A stretch of DNA of 64,000 nt from Candidatus Thiopontia autotrophica (lineage in GTDB: Bacteria > Pseudomonadota > Gammaproteobacteria > GCF-002020875): NCBI GenBank assembly GCA_014384675.1, contig JACNFK010000034.1:109665-173664 (forward strand). The letters run 5' to 3'. A program made the translations under genes and the position numbers. Below the pieces are notes generated by a model, which did no database searches, had not been told where the DNA came from, and saw only the letters and a program-made list of their open reading frames with translations. Within the stretch, counting starts at the first letter, position 1. Each line of letters opens with the position of its first letter. Of this stretch, positions 27,393 through 37,516 are shown piece after piece.

Positions 27393-28240
27393 TGACCACC
27401 ATCGAGCAATCTCTACAACATGCAACCGAGCAGCTAACCAAATCCGGATCTGATACTGCTCACCTAGACAGTGAGCTACTGCTTGGCAATGTTATAGGCA
27501 GAAGTCGTACCTGGCTCCATACCTGGCCAGAGTCTACTATTGACAACGATAACCTCCATCTTTTCTCTAATCTGATCCAGCGCCGAGCAGATGGAGAACC
27601 TGTTGCTCATCTGATTGGGAAACAGGAGTTCTGGTCTCTCTCTCTGAAAATTACTGCCGATACCCTGGTGCCGAGACCGGAGACAGAAGTCATGGTTGAG
27701 CAGGTGCTTGGGCTTGTGCCAGAAGAGGCCGAGTGGAAGATCGCCGACCTTGGAACAGGAAGCGGAGCTATCGCTATTGCTGTTGCCAACGAACGTGCAG
27801 GATGCACCATTACTGCCACGGACCAATCAGCCGCTACTCTTGCTGTTGCAAGAGAGAATGGCCACAGTCATCATCTGAAAAATATCAAATTTCTGCAAGG
27901 GTCGTGGTTTGAGCCACTTGATAGCATAGATCAGCGCTACGACCTGATTCTCTCCAACCCTCCCTATATTGCCAGCAGTGACCCCCATCTTGAGCAGGGT
28001 GATCTACGTTATGAACCAGACTCGGCACTAATATCTGGTGACAGCGGAATGGATGATCTCAACCATCTGGTTAACAATGCAAGAGGCTATCTCTTGCCTG
28101 ATGGAATTCTTATGGTGGAACATGGATACGATCAGGGAAAAAAGGTACGCTCTCTGTTTCAACACAACAATTTTTCAGGAGTCACAACCCTGCATGATCT
28201 TGCTGGGCTAGAACGAATCACTTATGGCATTAGAGTCTGA
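27392..28240 (+). CDS. prmC: Release factor glutamine methyltransferase
   Basis: Methylates the GGQ glutamine of release factors using S-adenosylmethionine. The catalytic NPPY motif (SNPPYIASS, near residue 190) and a SAM-binding ADLGTGSGAIAIA loop are intact. At 282 residues it is normal. It is coupled to prfA by a one-base overlap, and its last 17 bases overlap the next gene. Confidence 0.96.
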   Translation: MTTIEQSLQHATEQLTKSGSDTAHLDSELLLGNVIGRSRTWLHTWPESTIDNDNLHLFSNLIQRRADGEPVAHLIGKQEFWSLSLKITADTLVPRPETEVMVEQVLGLVPEEAEWKIADLGTGSGAIAIAVANERAGCTITATDQSAATLAVARENGHSHHLKNIKFLQGSWFEPLDSIDQRYDLILSNPPYIASSDPHLEQGDLRYEPDSALISGDSGMDDLNHLVNNARGYLLPDGILMVEHGYDQGKKVRSLFQHNNFSGVTTLHDLAGLERITYGIRV

Positions 28241-28982
28241 TAACGAATTGCTGCGATATAGCCGCCAAATCATGCTGCCACAGGTTGGAGCAGATGGGCA
28301 GGAGCGGTTACTCAAGGCAAACATCCTTATTGTTGGCATGGGTGGATTGGGTGCCCCTGCAGCTATCTATCTGGCTGCTGCTGGAGCCGGACACCTGACT
28401 CTGGTTGATTTTGATGATGTGGATCTATCCAATCTACAACGACAGATTATCCATACCACTGCAGATATCGGTCGCCCCAAGGTAGAGTCTGCAAAAGAGG
28501 CCCTGCTCAACCTTAACCCTGACACCGGCATTACCACAATTAATAAACGTCTATCTGTCGAGGAGATGGAGAGCGAGATTGCCAAGGTTGATCTGGTACT
28601 GGACTGTAGCGATAACTTCACCACCAGGTTTGCTGTTAACGATGCTTGTATCAAACATGGCACCCCCCTGGTCTCAGGTGCAGCGATACGGATGGAGGGG
28701 CAGATTTCAGTATTCAGGCCTGATCAGGAAAACAGCCCCTGTTACCGCTGTTTATACAAGGGGGGAGATGAGCTTGATGAAACCTGTACTCAGACTGGTG
28801 TGCTTGCACCTCTGGTTGGAATAATAGGGAGTATGCAGGCACTGGAGGCGATGAAGATCATCATGAATATAGGGGAGACCCTAAGTGGCAAGCTGATGTT
28901 GCTTGATGCTCTTACCATGGAGTGGCGCACTCTTAAGTTACCAAAGGATCCGGAGTGTCCGGCCTGTGGAGACCACGGATGA
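28224..28982 (+). CDS. moeB: E1-like adenylyltransferase of the MoeB/ThiF family
   Basis: Activates a ubiquitin-like sulfur carrier (MoaD or ThiS type) by C-terminal adenylation. The nucleotide loop is VGMGGLG at 37-43. Zinc cysteine pairs are C173/C176 and C245/C248; C188 (ETCTQTG) is at the conserved cysteine position. At 252 residues it is a single-domain MoeB-length protein without a rhodanese domain. It overlaps the end of prmC, and its stop overlaps the start of a JAMM peptidase gene. Which carrier it serves cannot be told here, so the symbol is provisional. Confidence 0.85.
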   Translation: MALESDNELLRYSRQIMLPQVGADGQERLLKANILIVGMGGLGAPAAIYLAAAGAGHLTLVDFDDVDLSNLQRQIIHTTADIGRPKVESAKEALLNLNPDTGITTINKRLSVEEMESEIAKVDLVLDCSDNFTTRFAVNDACIKHGTPLVSGAAIRMEGQISVFRPDQENSPCYRCLYKGGDELDETCTQTGVLAPLVGIIGSMQALEAMKIIMNIGETLSGKLMLLDALTMEWRTLKLPKDPECPACGDHG

Positions 28983-29383
28983 GCGCACAAATCCCCAGAC
29001 CACTGGCGGTACAGCTACTTGCAGAGGCGCAGAATAGTCCTGAACAGGAGGTCTGCGGACTAATTGGTGGGGTTGCTGTTATCGCCTCGAAAATCTACCC
29101 AATCACTAATGTTTCACCAGATCCGGAATCCCGGTTTGAGATGGACCCCATAGGACAGATTACAGCCATGAGAGATATCAGAGAGAGAGGGACATCACTC
29201 TGGGCAATCTATCACTCGCACCCCCACTCCCCGGCAAAACCATCTCGCAAGGATCTGATGGATGCTGCCTACCCTGACTCCCTCTACCTTGTTATCTCAC
29301 TGAATACAGAAGGTGTACTGGAGATGCGTGGCTACAGAATGGAAAGTGGTGACTTCAGTGAGGTTTCTCTGGAGATAGTCTAG
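28979..29383 (+). CDS. JAMM/MPN+ metallopeptidase (M67 family)
   Basis: A 134-residue JAB-domain zinc peptidase. The set of catalytic residues is complete: E24, then H79 and H81 in HSHP, S89 and D92. Bacterial members remove amino acids or peptides from the C terminus of sulfur-carrier proteins, as Mec does with CysO in mycobacteria. The start chosen gives a four-base overlap with the E1-like gene. The pairing suggests a sulfur-carrier pathway, but no carrier gene is adjacent. Confidence 0.87.
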   Translation: MSAQIPRPLAVQLLAEAQNSPEQEVCGLIGGVAVIASKIYPITNVSPDPESRFEMDPIGQITAMRDIRERGTSLWAIYHSHPHSPAKPSRKDLMDAAYPDSLYLVISLNTEGVLEMRGYRMESGDFSEVSLEIV

Positions 29384-29390
29384 GAGAGCT

Positions 29391-31643
29391 CTACTTAATT
29401 CCCGTCAACAGACCTTCTACTCTCTGGAATCCGCGCGGCAATTTACTGCCTCTGCGCCCACGCTCCCCATAATAATTTTCCAAATCAGATGGCTTCAATT
29501 TCAGTGTACGCTTTCCGGAGACAACGGTAAGGCCGTCTCCATCGCCCAAAACAGCAACACCTGCCACAAACTCCTCTCTGCTATCGACCCGTTTGGATGG
29601 GATGCCAATCATCTTGTTGCCCTTACCCTTGGCCAACTCTGGAAGCTCATGGAATGGAAACAGCAATAACCGCCCCTCATTACTGGCAACTGCCAACCAC
29701 TGGGCATTCTCAATAACCGAAATTACCTTCATTGCCTCTGCACCCTTGGGCAGGCGGAGAAATGCCTTGCCCGCCTTTTTGTTGGATGAGAGATCGCCAA
29801 TAGTTGCAATAAATCCGTAGCCGGCATCAGATGAAACCAATATCTTCTGCTCCAGTGCACCGCCAATAACATCAACAAAACCCTCTCCAGATGGTGTTGA
29901 TAGGCGTCCGGTTAGAGGCTCACCCTGTCCTCTGGCAGATGGCAGAGTACTAGCCTGAACCGTATAACTTCTGCCCGAGGAGCCCAGGAAATAGATTGGT
30001 TGATTGCTACGTCCATTACTGGAAGCCAGATATCCATCCCCGCTCTTGTAGTTGAGAGCAGTTGCATCCACATCATGTCCCTTTGCCGCTCGCACCCAAC
30101 CCTTCTCTGACAGCACCACTGTTACCGGTTCTGACGGCACAAGGGTAGACGGATCTATTGCCTGAGCACTGTCGCGTACTACGATTGGTGAACGACGGTC
30201 ATCCCCATACTTCTCGGCATCTGCTGTAATCTCATTGCGAATCATGGTGCGCAGACGACGAGTGGACCCCAAAACCTTCTCCAGACTATCTCTCTCCTCC
30301 TCAAGCTCCTCCTGCTCACCCCTTATCTTTATCTCCTCCAGCTTTGCCAGATGTCGCAGTTTCAGATCAAGAATGGCATCAGCCTGAATCTCACTCAGGT
30401 TAAAACGCTTCATCAATACCGGACGCGGCTTGTCCTCGCTACGGATGATTGCAATCACCTCATCAATATTTAGATAGGCAACCAAAAGACCATCGAGAAT
30501 ATGGAGTCGTTGCAACACTTTCTCCAGACGATGTTCGAGACGTCTGCGTACAGTCTGCTCACGAAACTCCAACCACTCTTTCAGTAATTTATGAATCCCC
30601 TTGACCCCGGGGCGTCCATCGATCCCGATCATGTTGAGATTAACCCTGTAGGTACGCTCAAGATCAGTAGTTGCAAATAGATGCGACATCAGCTGTTCAA
30701 CATCAACTCGGTTGGAACGTGGCACCACTACGAGCCTGGTTGGATTTTCATGATCTGACTCATCACGTAGATCATCAACCATTGGAAGCTTCTTTGAACG
30801 CATCTGGGTAGCCACCTGCTCCAGAATTTTGTTACCAGAGACCTGATGCGGCAGTGCTGTGATAACCAGATCACTGCCCTCCTTCTCCCAAACAGCACGC
30901 ATCCTGATAGAGCCGTGACCGGTACGATATATCTCCTGTATATCTTCCCTGGGCGTAATAATCTCCGCATCAGTTGGATAGTCGGGCCCCTTAACATGCT
31001 CCAATAGATCATCTACTGTCGCCTTGCGATTCTCCAACAGACGGATACAGGCCGATGCTACCTCACGCAGATTGTGTGGAGGAATATCTGTAGCCATCCC
31101 TACTGCAATACCAGAACCACCATTAAGTAAAATATTTGGCAGACGTGCCGGCAGTAGTATTGGCTCTTTGAGAGTGCCATCAAAATTTGGTTGCCACTCT
31201 ACAGTGCCCATCCCCAGTTCACTCAACAGAATCTCTGAATAACGGGTCAGACGTGATTCCGTGTAACGCATGGCTGCGAATGATTTGGGGTCATCCTGAG
31301 AGCCCCAGTTGCCCTGTCCATCAATTAATGGATGACGATAGGAGAAATTCTGTGCCATCAACACCATCGCCTCATAGGCCGCAGAGTCACCATGGGGGTG
31401 GAATTTACCCAATACATCACCCACTGTTCTGGCTGACTTCTTGAACTTGGCTGTTGCAGAGAGCCCCAGCTCTGACATCGCATATACAATACGACGCTGC
31501 ACCGGCTTTAGACCATCACCAACATGAGGAAGTGCTCGATCCAGGATTACATACATTGAGTAATCCAGATAGGCCTTCTCGGTAAATTCACTTAGCGGAA
31601 GATGCTCCACTCCCTCCATATCCATCTCTATTGACTCGCTCAT
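29391..31643 (-). CDS. parC: DNA topoisomerase IV subunit A
   Basis: Decatenates daughter chromosomes. The catalytic tyrosine is Y127 in [10 protein letters not shown]. The quinolone-determining region reads [10 protein letters not shown], with Ser87 and Glu91 in the usual sensitive-type positions. At 750 residues it is full length. It follows parE by 12 bp. It is convergent with the JAMM gene, with stops only 7 bp apart. Confidence 0.97.
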   Translation of the reverse strand: MSESIEMDMEGVEHLPLSEFTEKAYLDYSMYVILDRALPHVGDGLKPVQRRIVYAMSELGLSATAKFKKSARTVGDVLGKFHPHGDSAAYEAMVLMAQNFSYRHPLIDGQGNWGSQDDPKSFAAMRYTESRLTRYSEILLSELGMGTVEWQPNFDGTLKEPILLPARLPNILLNGGSGIAVGMATDIPPHNLREVASACIRLLENRKATVDDLLEHVKGPDYPTDAEIITPREDIQEIYRTGHGSIRMRAVWEKEGSDLVITALPHQVSGNKILEQVATQMRSKKLPMVDDLRDESDHENPTRLVVVPRSNRVDVEQLMSHLFATTDLERTYRVNLNMIGIDGRPGVKGIHKLLKEWLEFREQTVRRRLEHRLEKVLQRLHILDGLLVAYLNIDEVIAIIRSEDKPRPVLMKRFNLSEIQADAILDLKLRHLAKLEEIKIRGEQEELEEERDSLEKVLGSTRRLRTMIRNEITADAEKYGDDRRSPIVVRDSAQAIDPSTLVPSEPVTVVLSEKGWVRAAKGHDVDATALNYKSGDGYLASSNGRSNQPIYFLGSSGRSYTVQASTLPSARGQGEPLTGRLSTPSGEGFVDVIGGALEQKILVSSDAGYGFIATIGDLSSNKKAGKAFLRLPKGAEAMKVISVIENAQWLAVASNEGRLLLFPFHELPELAKGKGNKMIGIPSKRVDSREEFVAGVAVLGDGDGLTVVSGKRTLKLKPSDLENYYGERGRRGSKLPRGFQRVEGLLTGIK

Positions 31644-31655
31644 CTTTCCAGATCC

Positions 31656-33542
31656 TTAAACCTCAGCAAGGTCTCCCCGTTTCTCCAGCCAGCTCTTGCG
31701 GTCAGAGGCGCGTTTCTTTGCCAGCAACATATCCATCATGCTATTGCTATCATCACCAGGCTCAATAGTCAGTTGCACCAATCTTCTGGTCTCTGTCGCC
31801 ATTGTGGTCTCCCTCAACTGCAGCGGATTCATCTCTCCCAGCCCCTTGAAGCGCTGAACATTCACTTTACCACGTCTTTTTTCAGCGGCAATACGGTCCA
31901 TAACACCCTCTTTCTCTGCATCATCCAGCGCATAATAGACCTCTTTTCCTACATCAATACGGTAGAGTGGAGGCATCGCCACATAGACATGTCCATCTGC
32001 CACCAGCTTTGGAAAGTGACGCAAGAAAAGAGCACACAGCAGGGTTGCGATATGGAGACCATCAGAATCCGCATCTGCCAGGATACATATCTTGCCGTAA
32101 CGCAGTCCGGTCAAATCACTACTGCCTGGATCCATGCCGAGTGCGACAGAGATATCATGCACCTCTTGTGAGGCCAGCACATCACCAGGCTCTATCTCCC
32201 AGGTATTAAGGATTTTTCCACGTAGCGGCATAATCGCCTGAAATTCTCGATCCCGCGCCTGTTTTGCAGATCCTCCCGCCGAATCACCCTCAACCAGAAA
32301 CAGTTCGCCGCGCAGTGGATCATCTGTAGAACAGTCTGCCAATTTTCCCGGGAGTGCTGGTCCACTGGTTACCTTTTTACGGGCCACCTTCTTGCGAGTG
32401 CGCATTCGGTTTTGTGCACTATTGATTGCCAGTTCTGCTATCTGCTCTCCTACAGCCGGATGCTGATTAAGCCAGAGACTGAATGAGTCCTTGATTACAC
32501 CAGAGACGAATGTCGCCACCTCACGTGAAGAGAGACGCTCTTTTATCTGTCCAGAAAACTGTGGGTCCTCCATCTTGACAGATAGAATATAGCTGACCTT
32601 TTCCCACACATCCTCTGGAGCCAGTTTTACTCCGCGAGGAAGCATATTACGGAATTCGCAGAACTCTCTCACCGCCTCAGTCAACCCTGCACGCAACCCG
32701 TTAACATGGGTTCCACCTTGTGGCGTTGGCACCAGGTTTACGTAGCTCTCATTAACAGATTCGCCCACTTCAGAGAGCCAGAGCACAGCCCAATCCACCC
32801 CCTCACGTTCGCTACTGCTTGATCCCATAAAGGGCTCATCTTCAGGCAGTGTCGGCACATCTCCTACCTGTCCCAGCAGGTATTCTCTAAGACCGTCTCT
32901 GTATTCCCACTCCTCCTTCTCACCAGACGCCTCATCCAGCAAGGAGATTTTCAGTCCTGGCTGGAGTACAGCCTTGGCACGCATCAAATGACGCAATTTA
33001 GGCAGGGAAATTTTTGATGAATCAAAAAACTGGGGGTCTGGCCAAAAACGCAGTGTGGTACCAGTGTTGCGTTTTCCGACTGTTCCTACCTCTTCAAGAT
33101 CGCTCTTTTTCTCTCCATTGGCGAAGGCCATATTCATCTCACGCCCTTCACGACGCACCCAGATCTCCAGATTTTTTGAGAGAGCATTAACCACAGAGAC
33201 ACCAACACCATGCAACCCACCAGAAAACTGGTAATTTTTTCCCGAGAATTTGCCGCCAGCATGGAGTCTTGTCAGAATGACCTCAACCCCAGGTACACCC
33301 TCTTCCGGATGAATATCTGTTGGCATACCACGGCCGTTATCCTCAACCGTGGATGAACCGTCTTTATGGATAGTGACCTTGATATAGTCTGCATGGCCAG
33401 CTATCGCCTCATCCACACTGTTATCCAGGACCTCCTGCACCAGATGGTTCGGGCGGGTTGTGTCGGTATACATTCCTGGACGTTTTCGAACCGGGTCCAG
33501 ACCGGAAAGAACCTCGATGGCCGAGGCATCATAATTGGACAT
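31656..33542 (-). CDS. parE: DNA topoisomerase IV subunit B
   Basis: ATPase subunit of topoisomerase IV with a GHKL ATP site (DNSVDEAIAGHAD near 41-53; GGLHGVGVSVVNALS near 107-121) and a TOPRIM domain (FLVEGDSAGGSAKQARDR near 413). At 628 residues it is ParE length, without the GyrB insert. It lies directly upstream of parC, so the two subunits are produced together. Confidence 0.97.
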   Translation of the reverse strand: MSNYDASAIEVLSGLDPVRKRPGMYTDTTRPNHLVQEVLDNSVDEAIAGHADYIKVTIHKDGSSTVEDNGRGMPTDIHPEEGVPGVEVILTRLHAGGKFSGKNYQFSGGLHGVGVSVVNALSKNLEIWVRREGREMNMAFANGEKKSDLEEVGTVGKRNTGTTLRFWPDPQFFDSSKISLPKLRHLMRAKAVLQPGLKISLLDEASGEKEEWEYRDGLREYLLGQVGDVPTLPEDEPFMGSSSSEREGVDWAVLWLSEVGESVNESYVNLVPTPQGGTHVNGLRAGLTEAVREFCEFRNMLPRGVKLAPEDVWEKVSYILSVKMEDPQFSGQIKERLSSREVATFVSGVIKDSFSLWLNQHPAVGEQIAELAINSAQNRMRTRKKVARKKVTSGPALPGKLADCSTDDPLRGELFLVEGDSAGGSAKQARDREFQAIMPLRGKILNTWEIEPGDVLASQEVHDISVALGMDPGSSDLTGLRYGKICILADADSDGLHIATLLCALFLRHFPKLVADGHVYVAMPPLYRIDVGKEVYYALDDAEKEGVMDRIAAEKRRGKVNVQRFKGLGEMNPLQLRETTMATETRRLVQLTIEPGDDSNSMMDMLLAKKRASDRKSWLEKRGDLAEV

Positions 33543-33556
33543 AACTGCTCAGTTGG

Positions 33557-34066
33557 TTAACGGTTGTATTTAATCTTATCAATAACTGCATCTACAGGTC
33601 GCGGACGATTTCCCTGTTCGCACACAATCCCACGCAACAGGGCCTTACGGAAAAAATCATAACTACGCACCGGCTCCCAGTGCGCTCCATCATTCTCCGT
33701 AAAACTGCCATTTATACCAAATGCATAATTTTTGTATTCCATTGTCTGACAACGCATTCCGTCGTAAAAGACATTGGTTGATCCACTTCTGGTTTTTATC
33801 ACTGCAGAGTATCGGATTACATAATCATCCGCAATGGATAGGGAGTTGGTATCCAGAAAATAACGGTGGCTGGAAGAGGGGTTATCAACCTGGAACTCCA
33901 ATAAATTATCCTCTTGCGGATAATCCGGGATAGATATCTCAGACTCCTTCCACGCATCCCCCTCCTCATAATAGGTACTACCTGATCCTCCATCCCACCA
34001 GTTGGCATCTGCAGCCGACAGAATAGAAAAAATGAGAATGAAAAATGTTACAATGATCCGCTTCAT
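33557..34066 (-). CDS. CNP1-like secreted protein
   Basis: A 169-residue protein with a signal peptide (about 1-21). The body matches the pattern of the CNP1-like family: WKESEISIPDYPQEDNLLEF, SSHRYFLDTNSLSI, a VFYDGMRC segment and a WEPVRSYDFFRKALLRGIVC C-terminal block with two conserved cysteines. The function is unknown. It sits 14 bp upstream of parE on the same strand and may be cotranscribed with it; it is divergent from xseB. Confidence 0.82.
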   Translation of the reverse strand: MKRIIVTFFILIFSILSAADANWWDGGSGSTYYEEGDAWKESEISIPDYPQEDNLLEFQVDNPSSSHRYFLDTNSLSIADDYVIRYSAVIKTRSGSTNVFYDGMRCQTMEYKNYAFGINGSFTENDGAHWEPVRSYDFFRKALLRGIVCEQGNRPRPVDAVIDKIKYNR

Positions 34067-34122
34067 GAACGTACATTATCCACCGAATCAGAGCTGAACC
34101 AACCCCCCTGACAGAAAAAAAT

Positions 34123-34356
34123 ATGGCTGCGAAAAAGAAAACCGGAGACTCTTCATTCAATTTCGAGAAGAGCCTTTCCAATCTGGAACAACTGGTTGCA
34201 GAGATGGAGAGTGGTGATCTGTCTCTGGAGGATTCACTGAAAAAGTTTGAAAATGGCATCCAGCTTATAAGAGATTGTCAGGGGGCATTGAGTGATGCGG
34301 AGCAAAAGGTTGAAATCCTTACCAAGGAGGGGTTGAAGCCGTTCGAATCCTCATGA
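34123..34356 (+). CDS. xseB: Exodeoxyribonuclease VII small subunit
   Basis: A 77-residue helical protein with the XseB pattern SFEKSLSNLEQLVAEMESGDLSLEDSLKKFENG (residues about 9-43). It binds XseA to form the ssDNA exonuclease. Its stop overlaps the ispA start (ATGA). The xseB-ispA-dxs order is a classic gammaproteobacterial operon. Confidence 0.95.
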   Translation: MAAKKKTGDSSFNFEKSLSNLEQLVAEMESGDLSLEDSLKKFENGIQLIRDCQGALSDAEQKVEILTKEGLKPFESS

Positions 34357-35216
34357 GCAACCCATTCGGTGTGTGGCAGCAGCGTGTAGAGGGGGCTCTA
34401 GAGCAGTCCATCCCTGCCACAACCACACTTCCCACCCAACTACACAAGGCGATTCACTACACTGTTTTCAGTGGTGGTAAACGGATTCGTCCAATTCTTG
34501 TCTATGCTGCCGGTAAACTGTTTGATATCTCTACTGAAAAACTTGATAAAGCGGCAGTAGCAGTTGAACTCATCCACACCTATTCTCTGGTTCACGATGA
34601 TCTCCCCGCAATGGATGATGATGACCTGCGCAGAGGAGAGCCTACCTGCCATCGTGCCTTCGATGAGGCTACTGCAATTTTGGTCGGAGATGCTCTACAG
34701 ACCATGGCCTTCCAGGCTCTTGCAGACTCCCCTCTATCCAGTGATATTCGCCTCAAATGGATCCAGTTGCTCACGGCTGCCAGCGGTTCAGAAGGCATGG
34801 TCGGGGGACAGATGATCGATCTGGAGACAGTAACCGAGAGTGACGAATTAAGCACTATGCACCTGATGAAGACAGGTGCATTGATTCGTGCAAGTATCCT
34901 GATGGGGGCAACTCCAGGGAGGCCTGACGAGACCACTACCGACAACCTTATAACTTATGCTAACTCAATCGGTCTTGCCTTTCAGGTTCGCGATGACATC
35001 CTTGATATAGAAGGCACAAGCGATATCATCGGCAAACCACAGGGCTCGGATCTGGAGCAGGAGAAAAGCACCTTTGTATCTATATTTGGTATGGATAGTG
35101 CGAAAATCAGGCTACAAAAACTACACCAACAAGCAATAGATGCACTATCTCTATTTGATAGTCGGGCGGATAGCCTGAGAGAGATTGCCAATTTCATTAT
35201 CCAGAGAGACCATTAA
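34353..35216 (+). CDS. ispA: Farnesyl diphosphate synthase
   Basis: Condenses IPP with DMAPP and GPP to FPP. The first aspartate-rich motif DDLPAMDDDD (about 82-91) and the second, DDILDIEG (about 214-221), are both present, as is the GGKRIRP segment near residue 37. Length is 287 residues. It is coupled to xseB and followed 6 bp later by dxs, whose product starts the supply of its substrates. Confidence 0.96.
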   Translation: MSNPFGVWQQRVEGALEQSIPATTTLPTQLHKAIHYTVFSGGKRIRPILVYAAGKLFDISTEKLDKAAVAVELIHTYSLVHDDLPAMDDDDLRRGEPTCHRAFDEATAILVGDALQTMAFQALADSPLSSDIRLKWIQLLTAASGSEGMVGGQMIDLETVTESDELSTMHLMKTGALIRASILMGATPGRPDETTTDNLITYANSIGLAFQVRDDILDIEGTSDIIGKPQGSDLEQEKSTFVSIFGMDSAKIRLQKLHQQAIDALSLFDSRADSLREIANFIIQRDH

Positions 35217-35222
35217 CCGGCT

Positions 35223-37115
35223 ATGCTCTCCTCTTCTCCATCAACACCGCTTCTGGATAAAACTACAGACCCAGAAAAGTTGCGCCACCTTGATCAGGAG
35301 CAACTTCCTGATCTGGCTAGGGAAATTCGCAGCTTTATGATTCACTCGGTTGAACAGACCGGTGGCCACCTTGCATCCAGCCTGGGAGTTGTTGAGCTCA
35401 CGATAGCACTACACTACATATACAACACACCTGAAGATCGCCTGGTCTGGGATGTGGGTCACCAGAGCTATCCTCATAAGATAATTACCGGCAGACGTCA
35501 TGAGATGTCTACTCTACGACAAAAAGGTGGTCTCTCCGGCTTTACCAAACGTGAAGAGAGCCCCTACGATCCATTTGGAACCGGACACTCCAGCACATCT
35601 GTAAGTGCTGCTCTGGGGATGGCAATTGCAGCAAAACAGGCTGGTGAAGAGAGACAGACTATTGCTGTTATTGGTGACGGCGCGCTGACCGGAGGCATGG
35701 CCTTTGAGGCACTAAACCATGCGGGCGATGAAAATGCCAACCTGCTGGTGGTACTAAATGACAATGACATGTCAATCTCTGAAAATGTTGGAGGGCTCTC
35801 TCGCTACCTTGGTAGAGTTCTTACCAGCTCCGCCTACAGTCATATGCGTGAAACCAGTCGCAAAGTGCTGAGTAAACTGCCAGGCGCCTGGGATCTGGCA
35901 AGAAAAACAGAGGAGCACGTCAAGGGGATGGTGGTTCCAGGAACACTATTTGAAGAGCTTGGATTCAACTATGTTGGCCCTGTCGATGGACATGATATAA
36001 ACGCACTGGTACGCGCCTTGCGCACTCTGCATACACTCAAGGGCCCACGATTCCTCCATATAATTACCCAAAAGGGCCATGGTCACATACCTGCTGAACG
36101 AGACCCTCTTAAATACCATGGAATTGGACGTATTGAACCTGCCACTCAGCAAAGTGATGTGCAAACTGAACAGGCCACCACATATACATCTATTTTTGGT
36201 GACTGGCTCTGTGATGCCGTGGAGAAAAACCCGGAACTTATTGCCATAACCCCTGCCATGATGTGCGGCTCCGGCATGGTACGTTTTGCCGAAAAATATC
36301 CCGACCACTTTATTGATGTTGGTATTGCAGAACAACACGCGGTTACCCTGGCTGCAGGGCTGGCTGTAGAGAACCGGCATCCGGTTGTCGCGATCTACTC
36401 TACCTTCTTACAGCGTGCCTATGACCAGCTGATTCATGATGTTGCTCTGCAGAACCTTCCGGTTCTGTTTGCTATCGACCGGGCTGGACTGGTTGGTGCT
36501 GATGGCCCAACCCATACTGGCGCCTTTGATCTAAGTTTTCTCAGGGCTATTCCAAACCTTATTATCATGACCCCTTCAGGTGGTGAAGAGTGCCAACAAA
36601 TGCTATCGACCGGTATGCGATACCATGGGCCAGCAGCGGTTCGTTACCCTCGTGCAACAATCCCGGATCAACCAGAGAGCAATAGCCCTGTAACAATCGG
36701 CAAGGGAAAGATTCGCCGACAGGGGGAAAAAGTTGCCATACTGGTGTTTGGAACACTGCTTGAACAGACCATGGATGCAGCTGAACAGATAGATGCAACT
36801 GTCGTTGATATGCGTTTTGTTGCCCCGCTGGACCACTCACTTATTACCCAGATGTGTAAACAGCATGAGATGCTTGTCACTGTTGAGGAGAATGTGACTG
36901 CAGGAGGTGCCGGTAGTGGTGTAAGCGAGTTCATACTTTCCCAAAACATATCTACTCCACTGTTGATGCTTGGACTGCCAAATAATTTCGTCGAACAGGG
37001 GGAGAGAGCAGCCCTTATAGAGCAATATGGCCTCTCTGGCCATGGTATACTTGACTCGATTAGTAGGTTTCAGCAACAAAGTTCTTCGAATAACCACCCT
37101 GACCCATCCATATAG
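35223..37115 (+). CDS. dxs: 1-deoxy-D-xylulose-5-phosphate synthase
   Basis: Thiamine-diphosphate enzyme that starts the non-mevalonate isoprenoid pathway and also feeds thiamine and pyridoxal synthesis. The TPP/Mg motif is GDGALTGGMAFEALNHAG (about 150-167), with the DVGHQSYPHKIITGR segment near residue 77 and DRAGLVGADGPTHTGAFD near 419. At 630 residues it is typical. Confidence 0.97.
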   Translation: MLSSSPSTPLLDKTTDPEKLRHLDQEQLPDLAREIRSFMIHSVEQTGGHLASSLGVVELTIALHYIYNTPEDRLVWDVGHQSYPHKIITGRRHEMSTLRQKGGLSGFTKREESPYDPFGTGHSSTSVSAALGMAIAAKQAGEERQTIAVIGDGALTGGMAFEALNHAGDENANLLVVLNDNDMSISENVGGLSRYLGRVLTSSAYSHMRETSRKVLSKLPGAWDLARKTEEHVKGMVVPGTLFEELGFNYVGPVDGHDINALVRALRTLHTLKGPRFLHIITQKGHGHIPAERDPLKYHGIGRIEPATQQSDVQTEQATTYTSIFGDWLCDAVEKNPELIAITPAMMCGSGMVRFAEKYPDHFIDVGIAEQHAVTLAAGLAVENRHPVVAIYSTFLQRAYDQLIHDVALQNLPVLFAIDRAGLVGADGPTHTGAFDLSFLRAIPNLIIMTPSGGEECQQMLSTGMRYHGPAAVRYPRATIPDQPESNSPVTIGKGKIRRQGEKVAILVFGTLLEQTMDAAEQIDATVVDMRFVAPLDHSLITQMCKQHEMLVTVEENVTAGGAGSGVSEFILSQNISTPLLMLGLPNNFVEQGERAALIEQYGLSGHGILDSISRFQQQSSSNNHPDPSI

Positions 37116-37120
37116 CTCTT

Positions 37121-37501
37121 ATGTCTGGACGATTTACACTACAAGTTATCAGTGATTTTTCAGCTGCCCACAGCCTTCGTGGATACCCTGGAGACTGCCA
37201 GCATCTACACGGACACAACTGGAAAGTAGAGGTTGAGGTAACATCTGCAGAACTGGATGAGCTGGGTATGGTTATTGATTTCAAAAAAATAAAACAGGCC
37301 ACCAAAGAGGCCACTGACCGTCTTGACCATCAATACTTAAATGATGTGCCACCATTCGACAAAATCAACCCAACTGCTGAAAATATAGCCCATACATTTT
37401 TTACTGAGATCTCAAACTCAATCAACCATCAACAGGTAGAGGTTGAGTCTGTTACAGTCTGGGAAACCGAACGGTCATCAGCACGCTATAGCAAAAGATA
37501 A
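37121..37501 (+). CDS. queD: 6-carboxy-5,6,7,8-tetrahydropterin synthase
   Basis: Converts dihydroneopterin triphosphate to carboxytetrahydropterin on the route to queuosine and other 7-deazaguanines. Zinc histidines H17, H30 and H32 and the catalytic C26 (GDCQHLHGHNW) are present, with a C-terminal WETERSSARY segment. At 126 residues it is QueD length. It follows dxs by only 5 bp and precedes folE2, whose product supplies the substrate. Confidence 0.93.
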   Translation: MSGRFTLQVISDFSAAHSLRGYPGDCQHLHGHNWKVEVEVTSAELDELGMVIDFKKIKQATKEATDRLDHQYLNDVPPFDKINPTAENIAHTFFTEISNSINHQQVEVESVTVWETERSSARYSKR

Positions 37502-37516
37502 TAGAGAGAAACCTTT

